Source of the DNA: Ptychodera flava
Taxonomy: Eukaryota; Hemichordata; Enteropneusta; Ptychoderidae
NCBI RefSeq assembly: GCF_041260155.1
Contig: NC_091930.1
Location: forward strand, 15,566,156-15,630,155
DNA: 64,000 bases
Direction of reading: 5' to 3'
Shown here: one piece after another, positions 22,945 through 34,800 of the stretch
How the letters are laid out: the number at the start of each line of letters is the position of its first letter
Numbering within the stretch: the first letter of the stretch is position 1
Notes under the pieces: model-generated
Databases searched by the model: none
Told to the model about the DNA's origin: nothing
What the model saw: only the letters and a program-made list of their open reading frames with translations
Program-made: the position numbers and the translations under genes

Positions 22945-23046
22945 ATTATACTGTTGGTCTTCAGCGGCGTCGGCGGCGGCAAATACGGTATCCAACTGGG
23001 AATCTGTCAGCGACAAGTCATCCCACTCGACGTCCATGGTTTGATT
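22945..23046 (-). other. POLB: POLB 5' exon, copy 1
   Basis: It reads from ATG at 23037 as MDVEWDDLSLTDSQLDTVF plus an alanine-rich end, then GTGAGT as donor. A TTTTTTGTACAG acceptor precedes the ATG by nine bases, in frame, so it could be a first or an internal exon. It has a close paralogue at 23368-23483, with the same phase-0 donor. Confidence 0.6.
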
Positions 23047-23367
23047 CTGTACAAAAAATTACACATCAGACAGACGTTCCTCGAAAGAAAGGAGTTTACG
23101 TCAATTTATCACATGCAGGCAGCATTCTGAGTTCAAACACTTGATCTAGGTCACGCTGCACAACTCAGTGACAGTGTCCATGAACGTACGCACACTGAAC
23201 AAACGTTAATCAGAAATTCGAAACAATTTATCACCTGTAGACAGCATTGTGAGCATAACAATGTCACTTCGACACATCGGGTAACCCTGCCCGACAAACA
23301 CTCAGGTTCACAAAATCAACCACAACGCACAAGGGAATACGTCAGTAGAATATAAACACATACTCAC

Positions 23368-23483
23368 ATTATTTTCATAGTGTTGGTCTGCAGTGCTAGC
23401 GGCGTCGACGGAGGCAAACACGGTATCCCACTGGGAATCTGTCAGCGACAGGTCATCCCACTCGGCGTCCATGTCTATAGATT
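23368..23483 (-). other. POLB: POLB 5' exon, copy 2
   Basis: It reads from ATG at 23472 as MDAEWDDLSLTDSQWDTVF and on to a phase-0 GTGAGT donor. It is preceded by TTTTATTTGTACAG. It is a tandem duplicate of the exon at 22945-23046, with insertions that keep the frame (35 against 31 codons from the Met). The acidic, hydrophobic WDDLSLTDSQ core looks like a short protein-binding motif, but its function is unknown. Confidence 0.6.
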
Positions 23484-24222
23484 CTGTACAAATAAAAATT
23501 AGATTAAAAAATACACATAAGACAGACATTCCTCGAAAGAATGGAGTTTACGTCAATTTTATCACATGCAGGCAGCATTGAGCATAAAACAATGTCACTT
23601 CAGTGCATCAGACAACCCCCGCGCGACACACACACACGTACCCCCCCCCCCAAAAAAACCACAAAATCAAGACACAGAAAATCAACTACAAGCGAATATA
23701 CTACTCTACAGTGCACCTGTCACTCCTTGTGTTCGCTGTCAGCGCTGGAAAACTGCGAGGAAGCGACCAGCAAATTAATATGTACACGAAGCACGTCTTT
23801 TCGATGAACATTTTGACTTATTCTAGTATTACTAATGAAGCTTAGCTAACAACAAAGACACAAGCTACTATTTACCTTAAAAAAGGGGTGGAGTTAACCT
23901 CCGTGTCAAAGGTCTTGAGTGCACCTAGAGTTCATAATTTGACCTCTGTTTATAGACTTTGGGCGGATCATGTCCATATGTTTGTCAAGATTAAACCCTA
24001 AACGGAAACACTCATTGTCAAAGTCAACCCTAAAAGGAAACACTCTTTGATACAAAGTATCTAGATTTTGGAACTCTGCCAGTGAACGATAAAATCTGTC
24101 AAATCTGGCCGCGCGCATGGGACTAAAGGCTAAGGCAATGACGTAATGTTGTAAGCCTCACGCATGCTCAGACTGATCTACCGTCACACCAGCACTCGTA
24201 ATAAATCCATAATAATACTTAC

Positions 24223-24386
24223 AGTGACAGTGTTGGTATGCCCGGGCAAATTACGCGGCAGCCAACTGAGAATTTGTCCGATTATCCAACGCGTCATCCA
24301 TTGTTAGTGTGGTCGGCACTGCTGCACTGAAACCATCTGACGCACTTGAACACAACCGAATGCCATGGCCCTGAAGATACTCCATG
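24223..24386 (-). pseudogene. Broken third copy of the POLB 5' exon near the right end
   Basis: A frame from ATG at 24385 runs through a second Met at 24301 (MDDALDNRTNSQLAAA) to a TAA, followed by FARAYQHC and a GTAAGT donor at 24222-24217. The part from the second Met aligns with the two intact exon copies (MD, D, SQL, FA residues in the same order), but a TAA interrupts it. TATAAA on the minus strand (24387-24392) lies just upstream and could promote the leftward transcript. Confidence 0.45.
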
Positions 24387-24403
24387 TTTATATGTAGTAT
24401 ACA

Positions 24404-24502
24404 AATGAGGCCCCCTAGCATGTGAAATAAAGTACGTCTCCTAGGTGATGAAAAAAAGACCCCCTAACTTCCAAAGTGGTCTATACCGTCTCATGTACTA
24501 CT
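24404..24502 (-). repeat. Maverick terminal inverted repeat (right)
   Basis: The reverse complement starts AGTAGTACATGAGACGGTAT and continues through AGACCACTTTGGAAGTTAGG, identical to the left end. After the T-run it has about 19 extra bases and then rejoins with CACATGCTAGGGGGCCTCATT. Confidence 0.93.
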
Positions 24503-24508
24503 GGCAAG
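24503..24508. repeat. Target site duplication GGCAAG (right)
   Basis: An exact repeat of 8166-8171 directly after the right inverted repeat. Beyond it the sequence continues TTTGCGTGATTAGTTTTC, matching copy A at 1880. Confidence 0.92.
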
Positions 24509-24727
24509 TTTGCGTGATTAGTTTTCAAAAGTAGATAGACCTCCTCCTTTCAGCATCAAATGTTGTGACCTCCCTTTTCGACAGGCGAAAAAATATGACG
24601 ACATTGCCACCCCCCAAAAAAACAAACAAACAAACAAACTAGCATGAATAGAACACTAAGAACAACTAAAATAACTCAAGCCAATACTATCGCATCATGG
24701 GTATACAAGTAATCACCATTATATAAC

Positions 24728-25090
24728 CAACGTATCAAATGCCCAGGACAACAAATAAAATGCCCAAGACAATATATTGAATTCCAAAGACAACATATCA
24801 AAATGCCCAGCACAATATTGAATGCCCAGCGCAATATACTGAATGTCTAGCACAATATATTGAATACCAAGCAAAATATATTGAATGCCAAGGACAATAC
24901 ATTGAATGCCAAACACCACACATCGAATGCATAGCACAATATATTGAATGCCCAGCACAACATATTAGATGTCAAGGACAAGATATTGAATGCCAAGCAC
25001 AAGATATCGAATGCCCAGCACAACGTACTGAATGCCCAGGACAACATATTGAATGCTAAGCACAATACATTAATTGCAGGACAACATGAT
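24728..25090 (-). repeat. 21-bp minisatellite array, right arm of copy B
   Basis: Inverted counterpart of 6703-7344. Before the Maverick inserted, the two arms would have been separated by about 1 kb. Open frames in it are repeat artefacts. Confidence 0.9.
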
Positions 25091-25230
25091 ATTAGACCAC
25101 TTAAGTCAGTCATAGCTTTCCGTAATTTCCACCCTGCGCAATCTCTTCTGCAGGCCCCGTGCTGTATCCGTCATCGGGCTTCTTCTTGTCACCGTTTATT
25201 GTTCGAGTTCCTATATTTAACACTGTCAGA

Positions 25231-28200
25231 TTAACCCCCACCCCCACGATTTTTCAACTTCAATCCCCTAACGAAAGCTAAGCTATGAAATGCGTTTGTA
25301 GCAAAAGTCTACACAGCCTTCAAATAAATACTGTCGCTAATTTTAAAGCCACTTCGTGCTAGTTGTGTTCAGGCCATTAAAAGACAAGTGTTTGTTTGCT
25401 GTTCTTGGATTTTTGAAAATCCCACCTGCCATCCAGCAAAAAAAAAACCCAAAAAAACAAAAAAAACAAAAAAAAACAAAAAAAAACCCACGGACAAAAC
25501 ACAGGTATATTAACATAAGCTGGTTTTTGTTTGGTTTCTTCTGGAAAAATATTTCCTTTTATTTGTAATGGTGCTAACATTCTATTTGTTCTCTTAATTT
25601 ATTTAGAGCGCGTTATTCTAATATGTGATAAAGGAATTGTATAATTGTTCGTCGAAAGAGGGGACATTTTGTCTTAAGCTTGTAAGTTGCTTTTCCCACT
25701 TTCTTCATCCGATAAATATAGCAAGCTTTGAGGTATCCACGTCTTCACTATGTGATGACAACACTAAGTACTATACGTACAACATGGTAGAAAACAATCA
25801 CACATAAGCTTCGAAACCGTTTTATGGGCAGCTGGTAAAACCACCTAATTTGAAGAAAACTGTATTACAATAATACAATTCAATCTTTAAATTCACTGCA
25901 GCCACCATGACGGTGCCATGGACTGGAATATTCCTGTGAGGCAAACAAGGCATTTGCAACAAAACGATGCTTAAAAGCAGATCGATATTTTTCATCAAAA
26001 TATTCTGTTTCGGGAAGATTTCTTCATGCAAAAGAGACTTGGGATTTACCGTAATAATGATAAAAAATGGTAAGCTTATCTGCATGGCTACATTCTAACT
26101 AATTTGTTCATTTTTCTAACTTTTATTAGTGTTACTTACTACAATACAAGTTTACATGTTCAGTCTAGAAAAACTTAGAACAAAAAAGACTATTTTCTGA
26201 ATTGTGACTTTTAAACCAGAAATTTTGTAAACCCTCATCATAATAGATATCGAAGTTACATTGGTGCTGGTTAAAATCCTTTTTTGAGGACACAGCACGA
26301 TTTGAACCGAGAGTGTTTATTGCGTCTTTTTTAATATTTATTGAAAATTTGTAATAATTACTTGTGACCATATGCATACAACTCTTAGGCAGAGGTATTT
26401 GTTATTGTATTGTGCGACCTTTGCTGTATTCAATTATAATTCTCGTTGGATAAAGGAAGAAATCTTGTTATATCTCTAATCTAAAGCAGTCGCTAATACA
26501 TATGACACTAACAGGCTATTGTCAGCAACAACAAAAGAATATGGGCCCAGGATTCCAGCCTGCATTTTATATTCAGGTTTTCAATCTTCAGGGCCTATTG
26601 ACCTAACAATCTTCATCAATATCATAAGTTGACATAGTTGCCTATTCATGCTATACTTCTAGTTAAAGTGTTTATAGACAGCCACGCTGAGTGATCTAAT
26701 CGATTCAGAAAAACTATAAGGCAAATGACAACATTTTTCTGTTCCAAAGTAACTGTATGTAATAGCTTCATGCATCGCAAATCAAAGGTGTTTACTAAAC
26801 AACATATTTCATGATAAGTTTTATAAAATGTAATACCTTGTTTCAAAATCGTATGACAGGAGGACGTTTGCTAACCATTTATGTGAAATTCTTATGATGA
26901 TATTGAAATTGTGTTAATGGAAAAAATTGAGTTGAGATCCTCTTGTTAAGTAAAAAAACCTGTTCTTCAGCATTAGGAAGTCTCCCTGGGCCAATACAAG
27001 TGATGTGCAGTGACAGACCCTTATATCGACAAATTAGTGACGTGCATATGAACCAAATTGCATGAGTAGTGATAGCTCACCGGACGTTTGCCCTGAACGA
27101 CCCTCAATGATTGCCCTGAAGCACAATAACGGTAACCCTTTTATTTAGTACAGCTTAATCTGATATCAGCGAACGGTGTAGTTTATTTATTTATCATTAC
27201 GTACCTTGTGTAGTAAGCAGGCCACTTGTACTCAGTGGTTAATTGAATTCAGGTATGGTATTTGATAAACATAACATGTAAAATCACAAGGTTCACTGAT
27301 AGTAGCAAAAAAATAGGACGTATGACATGAAATTATGCTTCTCATTTCTGGATTTCCAATATTAACGGATCAGCTATATTGAACACAAATCAGAACGCGT
27401 ATCGCCAATCTCAATCTAGACCTAACATCAATTACAAATGAAAGTCTTTTTGGATAGACACCGCGACGGACATTGGGTGTTGGGAGGCATCGATGCGATT
27501 CTCATTTTTATGTTTACCCGCTTTATCAATTTATCCACATGGGTTCCACTATTATTTCTGATGAGGGGGGGGGGGGGCTTAGTCTTCCTTGTGAGAGTCT
27601 CCTCAGTTCTGTTTTGACTATTAATTATTCTGTTCATTTTGTGGATCCTCAAATCTCCGACACAAAAAATGATGATTTCTTTCCGTTATAGATGCTCTGT
27701 TAGACGTATTGCAAGATGGTTTTATTAGAATCTTACAATCACGAAAAATATCAAAATTATGTACCAAAACTGGCGTTCTTTTGTGTATTACGAGGATAAA
27801 TAAGGTTGCGATGGTCAATGGTCAACTATGAGCTTCCAGGCTCTGATGGTCTTTGAATACGATACTCTACAAATATCTTTCCTTTATTCGGACGGAACGT
27901 AGCTGCAACAATTATTACCCCATGGGTCCGGTAGCGTGTGTAAGTGTAGCCAGTATGCTACATATTGGGCTGTTATTCCATGCTATATACGTTTGTATAT
28001 CAAGAGAAAGGTTGAGGGCGCAATTTATAATGTTGACATTACGTGCGTGGAGGACCACTCGACTTCCTGTCCCGAGATCTGTTTTTACATCGTGCCCTTT
28101 AGAATTAGACTTCATCATGGAAGCACTTAATGCGAAAACGTGATACCTCTTCATGAAGAAGAAATGAGAATTTGTTCAACTCTTGGTATATAGCAGTGGT

Positions 28201-29559
28201 AGATTCACAGACAACCTTTAGTGTAACAAACACATACGTAGAATAAAACGTGATTAAGACGTTAGCTGTAGCTCCCTCTATGAACAATAGCTGCTTATCG
28301 ATTGATGAAATATCGATGGTGAAAAGTGTTCAAGAGCGTGTGCAACGACTGTTCTATTTGTAGTATTTACGTCTATATTAGTCAAGGACAATTATAAAGT
28401 GAGCATTGTGAAAGAAACCCGTTGTATTTTGGGAGCAAGGGGTATAGTTTATACCAATACCGTGCGAAAAGTCACAGCAGCCAAATGTCTGTTGTATAAT
28501 CGCTGCACACATATTGTGTTGACACGTTTGTCATTCAAAAACTCAAACTCAAACTTCCAAACGTTAGTTTTGGGTAAAAAACATGGCAGTTTTGTCTGAG
28601 ATGAGGATATTTTAATTACATTAAGGTCCATTGCTATCACGCTAGCATAAATTGTACTAAACTGTACTGATCTACTGACGGTAAACATCATCTTGGAACC
28701 ATTCAATATACATCACTGAAAGACTAGGAAAACGCACAACAATTTAACAGAAAGTTTGAAAAAGAAAATAAATTTACTTTTTACATTGTATTTTTGCTTT
28801 AGGCAAAAGAAAAAGGGGCTTCTGTTTTTACCACAGTAAACCGTAACTAATTACTTTACATTCAGTGTATTATGGTTGCAAACTAATGTTTCGTGTGTCT
28901 AGTGTGCATCCAGCCACTGTTGGATTCCAGAGTGTTCCTGCAGTGCACGTTAAATCTTGAATGACCAATCCAATCACACCTTTTACAATAGCCATCAAAC
29001 GTTTGGATGGTATTCGCAGTTTCTTCCCTTTCAGTCCCGTTGTGAACATTAATAAAATAGTTTCGATTTGAACTTAAGTTATAAACTTCTAATTTTGTTT
29101 TATCACTGTAAGTTCAAGTTTTTGTTGCCTTACACATGGATGAGGACAAAACCGAGTATGCGAAGTATCTCATGTATTTTATTTTATCTTTCGTCACAAA
29201 CATTATAATGAAATAACCCGCGAAATCAAAATATGAAATAAACTTGACAATAACTTCAAAAGTAACAAGGCAGTATTGCTGAAGGCAATGAGTACTTGGG
29301 CTGTGATAGAGTAATTTTGAGGACAATATATACTACTATTCAAATATGGTCTTGAATTTCCTCCTGTCAATTAGGCATTTGATTAACTGGTTATTAAACG
29401 AAGCAATGGCATGACAATGGCAAAATATGTCGAGCAACTTTTGTGGAGTTTGAGGCAGGGGTTCTTTATTTATAGTGGAAATTCCTTAGACTCCTTTAAT
29501 ATTCAAATTACAGCAAATTTCTTTTGTTCTCGATGGTAGATGTCTAATATTTAGATGGG
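25231..29559. other. No recognisable gene (4.3 kb)
   Basis: Short open frames only, none with a family resemblance. An A-rich low-complexity stretch (AAAAAACAAAAAAAA) lies at about 25438-25495 and a G-tract near 27565-27577. I could not place any repeat family here by eye. Confidence 0.5.
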
Positions 29560-30780
29560 CATATTTAGATTTCTACCCTATAGTTATCCCTTTATACCAA
29601 AAATCGGACATCCAGCTCTATTGGCTTGCTCAGAATTAGATATGCGCATAATTAATGAGGTACAATATGTGGTGTCATGAGGTGTCCCATCATACCAAAT
29701 ATGAAGGGTGTAGCACTTGTGGTTACTGAGTTGTGGACAAATATATATATTTGAGGTCAAAGGTCATTGAGGTCACGTCACATTTTGTCATAATAATTGT
29801 ATTGCTAAGTTATTCCTATATACCAAAAATCAGACCTTTAGTTCTATTGGCTCGCTCAAAATAAGATATGCGCATAATTAATGAGGTACAATATATGGTG
29901 TCATAAGGTGTCCTATCATACCAAATATGAAGGGTGTAGCACTTGTGGTTACTGAGTTGTGGACAAATATGCATATTTGAGGTCAAAGGTCATTGAGGTC
30001 ACGTGACATTTTGTCATAATAATTGTATTGCTAAGTTATTCCTATATACCAAAAATCAGACCTCTAGCTCTATTGGCTCGCTCAAAATAAGATATGCACA
30101 TAATTAATGGAGTACAATATGTGATGTCATAAGGTGTCCCATCATACCAAATATGAAGGGTGTAGCACTTGTGGTTACTGAGTTGTGGACAAATATGTAT
30201 ATTTGAGGTCAAAGGTCATTGAGGTCACGTCACATTTTGTCATAATAATTGTATTGCTAAGTTATTCCTATATACCAAAAATCAGACCTCTAGTTCTATT
30301 GGCTCGCTATGCGCATAATTAATGAGGTACAATATATGGTGTCATAAGGTGTCCTATCATACCAAATATGAAGGGTGTAGCACTTGTGGTTACTGAGTTA
30401 TGGACAAATATGCATATTTGAGGTCAAAGGTCATTGAGGTCACGTGACATTTTTTCAAAAAAAATTGTATTGCTGAGTTATCCCTACATACCAAAAATCA
30501 GACCTCTAGCTCTATTGGCTCCCTCAAAATTAGATATGCGCATAATTAATGAGGTACAATATGTGATGTCATAAGGTGTCCCATCATACCAAATATGAAA
30601 GGTTTAGCACTTGTGGTTACTGAGTTATGGACAATAATGTATATTTGAGGTCAAAGGTCACCAAGGTCACATGATATTTTGTCAAAATGTCTGAGATATC
30701 TGCGTGAACCGATGGACTCACTGATGGACTCACGGACGGATATGACCCAATCTATAAGCCCCTCGACTTTATCCGTGGGG
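29560..30780. repeat. Five-unit tandem repeat, 226-bp period
   Basis: Units start near 29596, 29822, 30048, 30274 and 30490, marked by TATACCAAAAATCAGACC. Each contains AATTAATGAGGTACAATATG, GTGTAGCACTTGTGGTTACT and GAGGTCAAAGGTCATTGAGG. The fourth unit has a 10-bp deletion. The array ends in a tail with GGACTCACGGACGGATATGACCC and CTTTATCCGTGGGGACAAAA. A related tail occurs at 31020-31120. It is non-coding and probably part of a dispersed repeat family. Confidence 0.93.
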
Positions 30781-30855
30781 ACAAAAAACCTGTGTCACTG
30801 CATCCTTTAGGCAATATGAATACGATGAGAAACTAAATTTTTATTTTTCTTGGCC

Positions 30856-31125
30856 TTATACATGGGAGTCTATGGAGAACTGCCTTATACATGGGAGTCT
30901 ATGGAGGTGTAAACTAAAAAGTCCTCTAACACGGCCAAATTCGATCGCATTGTGAAACAAATCAACGTGCATCTGTATGGGGATGGGTACTATTCTTGTG
31001 CAAAGTTTGAAAGAAATTGACCAGGGCATGTCTGAGATATCTGCGTTCACGAACGGACGGACGGACGGACGGACTGACATGACCAAACCTATAACTCCCC
31101 CAGGACTTCGTCCGTGGGCACTAAA
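30856..31125. repeat. Dispersed-repeat tail with (GGAC)n
   Basis: Contains a doubled TTATACATGGGAGTCTATGG near 30853 and 30888, then GTCTGAGATATCTGCGTTCA and a GGAC run near 31055-31073, ending CTTCGTCCGTGGGCA. The end resembles the tail of the 226-bp array at 30690-30780, so both belong to one repeat superfamily. Confidence 0.6.
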
Positions 31126-31487
31126 AACAACGCAACAGTTATTACAGCTACACCGGCGGTAGGTTCATATCCAGAGCCCCGTACGGTCTGCCGCCGTCGC
31201 TTGAAAACAATCTCATAAACCTGGCCATATGGGCAACTGTGTATGGGCAGCTGGATGATTGACTTCCCGGAGAAGGCGAGCTGTCACGTTCAAGCTCAGG
31301 ATTATTTGTCGATCAAATTTCAGTAAATTTACCTTACCTAGATGAAATTTTGTCTATAGGCTGAAATTCCGCCGAAGTTGGACAAAATTGCATCGATTTT
31401 CAGGTTCACATCCGACTTTTATGAGTTTTGAGTGCAGACAGAAATAAGTTTTGAGGCAAACATGGCTGCGGCCCCATGTTGACCGCC

Positions 31488-31800
31488 AGCCCTGCGTACG
31501 ATGCTATGTGCTACAGCTAACACACAGCATCGTACGCAGGGCTAGCGAGAGAGTTGACGACATCGACGGTTATTTACGAGAAGCGAATAAAAGACTGTCA
31601 TTTTTGGAAGCGATCGAGTAGCTGAGGTAGGCTGGAATACGACTTGGGCCCAAGAACGCTGAATTTCGGCAGTAATTTGGCTTTTTACGTCAAGTCCCAA
31701 AATGGATTTGAAGTCACCGACCCTACGTACGGGTCTTTGCAGGGCTGTGGTGAGCGGGGCGATTAGCTGTAGCGGAACACACAGCATCGTTCGCAGGGCT
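31488..31800. repeat. Inverted-repeat element (MITE-like), about 313 bp
   Basis: Begins AGCCCTGCGTACGATGCTAT and ends ACACAGCATCGTTCGCAGGGCT, which are inverted copies. A second inverted copy of the end (ACACAGCATCGTACGCAGGG, about 31521-31540) lies just inside the left end, making a compact hairpin there. It has no coding capacity. I could not confirm a target duplication. Confidence 0.65.
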
Positions 31801-34800
31801 AGTTGACTCCAAGTGAAAATGTGTTCGCGATCAATCTTCCTATATTTTTTTCAGAATTTTCGACAAAATCATTGCTTCTTAAATCTTTTGTAAAATATAA
31901 AATATTAAAATAAAAATGCGATGTGCCATGTCTCCAGATTTCTAAAATATCGTTCGTTGACCGTTCGACGGAATACTCATTCGCAAACTTGTGACGCAGT
32001 TGAAATTCAATACTGACCGCCAAATAATCTTAATGAGACGAGATCATTCTAGACATCCTCCAAATTATCCAACCATTTGCGTTAGAGTTCAGCTCGCTTA
32101 GAGTATCATAACATTCTCGGCCTTCGTTTAGATCGACCCTAATCTCTGCCATTTAGGAAATAAAATACACAAGCTACCTTGACAAAACTTCGTTCACCAC
32201 CCAGGACCAAACGCACTACAAATCTGTCTTGACGTCATCATCTCCTTACATGGTAATCGGCATACCGTATTTTTTAGCAAAGGAGACACAGAATGCGTCG
32301 AGTATTCAGTTTCAAAACGTATTCCATTGTGTGATGTTGTCAAAAAAAGGTAATGTTACTGCAGTGGTATAAATTACAAAACACAAAAGTTCAAACCAGT
32401 TTATTTTGGACTGGCTTTACCCAACATTTCATATTGTTTTCTATGCCAGATTTGACCACGTGCTTACTGACCCCTTTACATGCAAATTTTGTGTCAAATG
32501 GTGTGTTCTCCTGGAAAAACAAACGTACGATTTCTAAATGAAGGAGGCGAAATTTGCCCTCAAAACTCGAAACCACCCCTATGGGGTGTACCTAGCTATT
32601 TTGAACGAGCTTCTCGAATCTGCAGCTCTATTTCGAAATGATGGTCTGGTTTTCTCACCTCAAGGATAAGTGTTCTCCATCGCTGTGGGCATTACTATTC
32701 TCAACTGGGGGTACAGTTTCCAGTCGTAATGTTTTTCATTGTGTACGGGATATAAAACCTTCCTTTTCACGCTGCCACTTTGATTAACACTAGTCCACAT
32801 CTTGTCAGTGATTAAACATGTTTCAAGTTTAAATGTTAAAGTCTGGTCTCGAGCCCTCCTGTTCGACCAAACTGAAATTACCCCTCCACTTTGGCTCGTC
32901 CAGTGGGTGTAGCAAGGGTCGTGCCATCGTCTATGAAACGGAGGGTGCATTAATTGTTGCATTTCGATGCACATTTTGATTATATTCAGAAGATTTTGTG
33001 GCAAAAACTCAGATAGAGAAGCATTAATATTCACATCTCACTTATTCAAGACAGGCTGAGAGCAGCACTTCCATTCAGTTAACATCATTACGCCATTTAT
33101 TATGCAAGAAAGATGAAGCCAAGACATTTTGCCCTCCCTGGTCTCAGCCAGAAATGGTTATACCTTATAGTTTTTTCCCACGGAATGAAAACAAATGTAC
33201 TTGGGCTGAGGCCCAAGTACAATTAATGCTGTAGCATGGCCGACAACAATACTCAGCATTGAGACCGCATCTGTTGGTCATTTATATGTCCTGGCCATTG
33301 TAAATATTACTTACCCGCACCCTACTTCATATTCTAGTGAAGTTAGTGTAGTTAAAAGTAACACCACCGTCATATAAGTACTAAACCTTCGAAGCGGAGC
33401 TCGAATAACCATTGCAACAACAATAGAAGTCCGGTCTGGCAATTTTATTATTGGCGGGCCGGGAATTTTATTCCCACATTCAGCAGCCAACTTGGAAATA
33501 ATCCAGAATAGGATTCGACTATTGCGAGGGAGTTTGTCAATAGGAAGGGTAACTTGAGATGCAATTGTAATGTAAAGCGACTCGCACAAACAGACCTATG
33601 GAATGGTAGGCCCCGTGACGAGTTTCCAAAAACTAAAATGGGAAAGATGTAGTCTTTTTTTCTTTGTCTCTGCTTCCAAAAAACTTGAACAAAATAGCAG
33701 ATGAGACAGTATCCCCCTGACCCTATATCGATCTCCTAACAAGGAGACAGAACGAATTTATTTATTTATCTATTTATTTATTTATCATTTAATTTTTATT
33801 TTATATTTATTTATTTATTTATTTGTCTTTTATTTTGTTTGTTTGTTTGTTTGTTTGTTTTTCATTTGCTTATTTACATTAAATGAAAAAATTCTAAAAT
33901 ATCTGTTCTCTGTTTTTGTACAATGTTTTCAAAATCGAAAGCTCTTCAATTAAATACCCAATATTTATTGGCTTCATGTATGTACATCTTGCTTTATTTA
34001 GAGCAAAAGTTGCCACAATGATCAAAACATGAATAATCATGAAGCATTTATAAAAATCTGATATCCTACGATGATGTTACTCCAATTTAATACAATATTG
34101 ATATTGAACGAATTGAACGAATTTATTGTGTTCAGTGCGTTACATGTGCTTCCATAAAATGGGACAAACAGACATGTGGAATTGTGCCCTCAGTCGAGCT
34201 TCTATAAGCAGAAAGAGCAAATTTTTGTCCCCTTATTTCTGTTTTCAAGCCACTGGAGTAACTATACAGAACAGTAACAACCAGATTTCTAACTGTGATT
34301 CCTTGCCTTGTGCAAACGTTCAGCAAATGAATACTCGACTCTCCACAAGTTAACTGTCTTGTTAAAAGTGATAGATGTTTCATTTCTCTAATATTTGATT
34401 AGAGGGATGTGACTCCGTAGATGCATTGGTGATCCCTTCTTTTTAGTCGAGACATACAAGATCAATTATTAAAACATTAAATTAGTGAAAATTTTAAACA
34501 ACTTTATGACTGAATAGGAGATTTCAATGAACACAAATGTTAAGTGTCAGCGAAGAGGGCATCAATTTTGATAGGCCTACTTCACATTTTCTCCACAATA
34601 TTTTAAAAACTTAGACACAAGTAATATTGAGCATGATTACAATAAGAGCAAAATGTTTATAAGAAGCAAACAACCTATTTATAATAGATATGAGGTTACA
34701 TCATTATTTCATCAATATAAAGAATTACTGTCATAATGACATGAGGAGTGCAATTCAACTCCTTGTAACAGAACTAATATGATGATATTTTGGTTGTCTT

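Larger units (their letters stand above)
17538..23483 (-). pseudogene. POLB: Protein-primed family B DNA polymerase, multi-exon, frameshifted
   Basis: The main exon is 21888-17538. In order: a Ser/Asp-rich N-terminal region; a conserved block (VRGFVQVMVVL, WGWRPINIARR, DELCCA); a Cys/His zinc cluster (YYCHHCHKGY to QDCHRYF); 3'-5' exonuclease motifs FFDFECTQDG, NLQGYDGQF and YCRSDVDIL; the Polinton insertion GCYYHGCPRC; polymerase motif A (YVDFTSLYPY); motif B (LMLNSMWGKF); motif C (YFDTDSVIF); and a C-terminus in another frame ending LPYGY at 17538. Upstream exons at 22069-22160, 22945-23046 and possibly 23368-23483 splice in frame. At least six single-base shifts break the main exon, several in A or G runs. 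The enzyme would replicate the element from protein primers at the inverted repeats. Confidence 0.93.
22707..23570. repeat. Tandem duplication of about 421-bp unit carrying the POLB 5' exon
   Basis: The unit repeats with an offset of about 421-434 bp: GTACGCACACTGAACAAACG occurs near 22765 and 23186, AATGTCACTTCGACACATCG near 22840 and 23260, and the exon with its splice sites in both. A partial third copy of the flank begins near 23527. The duplication doubles the exon. Confidence 0.85.
8172..24502. mobile_element. Complete Maverick/Polinton (polintovirus-like) element, 16,331 bp
   Basis: It is bounded by inverted repeats beginning AGTAGTACATGAGACGGTAT and by an exact 6-bp target duplication. 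It encodes a protein-primed family B polymerase, retrovirus-like integrase, FtsK/HerA ATPase, adenain-like protease, double-jelly-roll capsid protein, penton-like protein and pVI/pX-like protein, which is the core set of Mavericks/Polintons/adintoviruses. Left-end genes read rightward and all others read leftward. Several genes are frameshifted, so this copy as read could not make virions. It lies inside the core of the foldback-like element of copy B. Confidence 0.95.
6666..25118. mobile_element. Foldback-like element with minisatellite arms, interrupted by the Maverick
   Basis: The ends are inverted. GACTGACTTAAGTGGTCTAA near 6676-6695 is the reverse complement of TTAGACCACTTAAGTCAGTC at 25091-25110, and GGAAAGC outside it pairs with GCTTTCC. 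Inside these ends lie 21-bp tandem arrays in opposite orientation (6703-7344 and 24728-25090) around a core of about 1.05 kb, not counting the Maverick. Known foldback elements (the Drosophila FB type) have the same architecture of inverted ends built from tandem subrepeats. I see no transposase, so it is probably non-autonomous. Confidence 0.65.
24503..25230. repeat. Segmental repeat, copy B, right part
   Basis: Continues the homology with copy A (1880-2640): the remainder of the core, the inverted minisatellite arm and the right flank (CCGTGCTGTATCCGTCATCG). It contains no gene. Confidence 0.85.

Noticed and set aside
8172..24502. Interpretation as an integrated adenovirus or a retrovirus
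   Set aside because: The integrase, family B polymerase with the Polinton insertion, 6-bp target duplication and terminal inverted repeats together identify a Maverick/Polinton. There are no LTRs and no reverse transcriptase.
29560..30780. Possible CRISPR-like array
   Set aside because: Units are directly adjacent 226-bp repeats without unique spacers, in a eukaryotic setting. The 21-bp arrays also lack spacers.
31488..31800. Target duplication GTTGAC on both sides of the inverted-repeat element
   Set aside because: GTTGAC lies a few bases outside each end, but the spacing differs, so it is not an exact duplication.
32660..33034. 124-codon minus-strand frame
   Set aside because: No domain, splice signal or codon pattern that I can support; sequence around it is non-coding.
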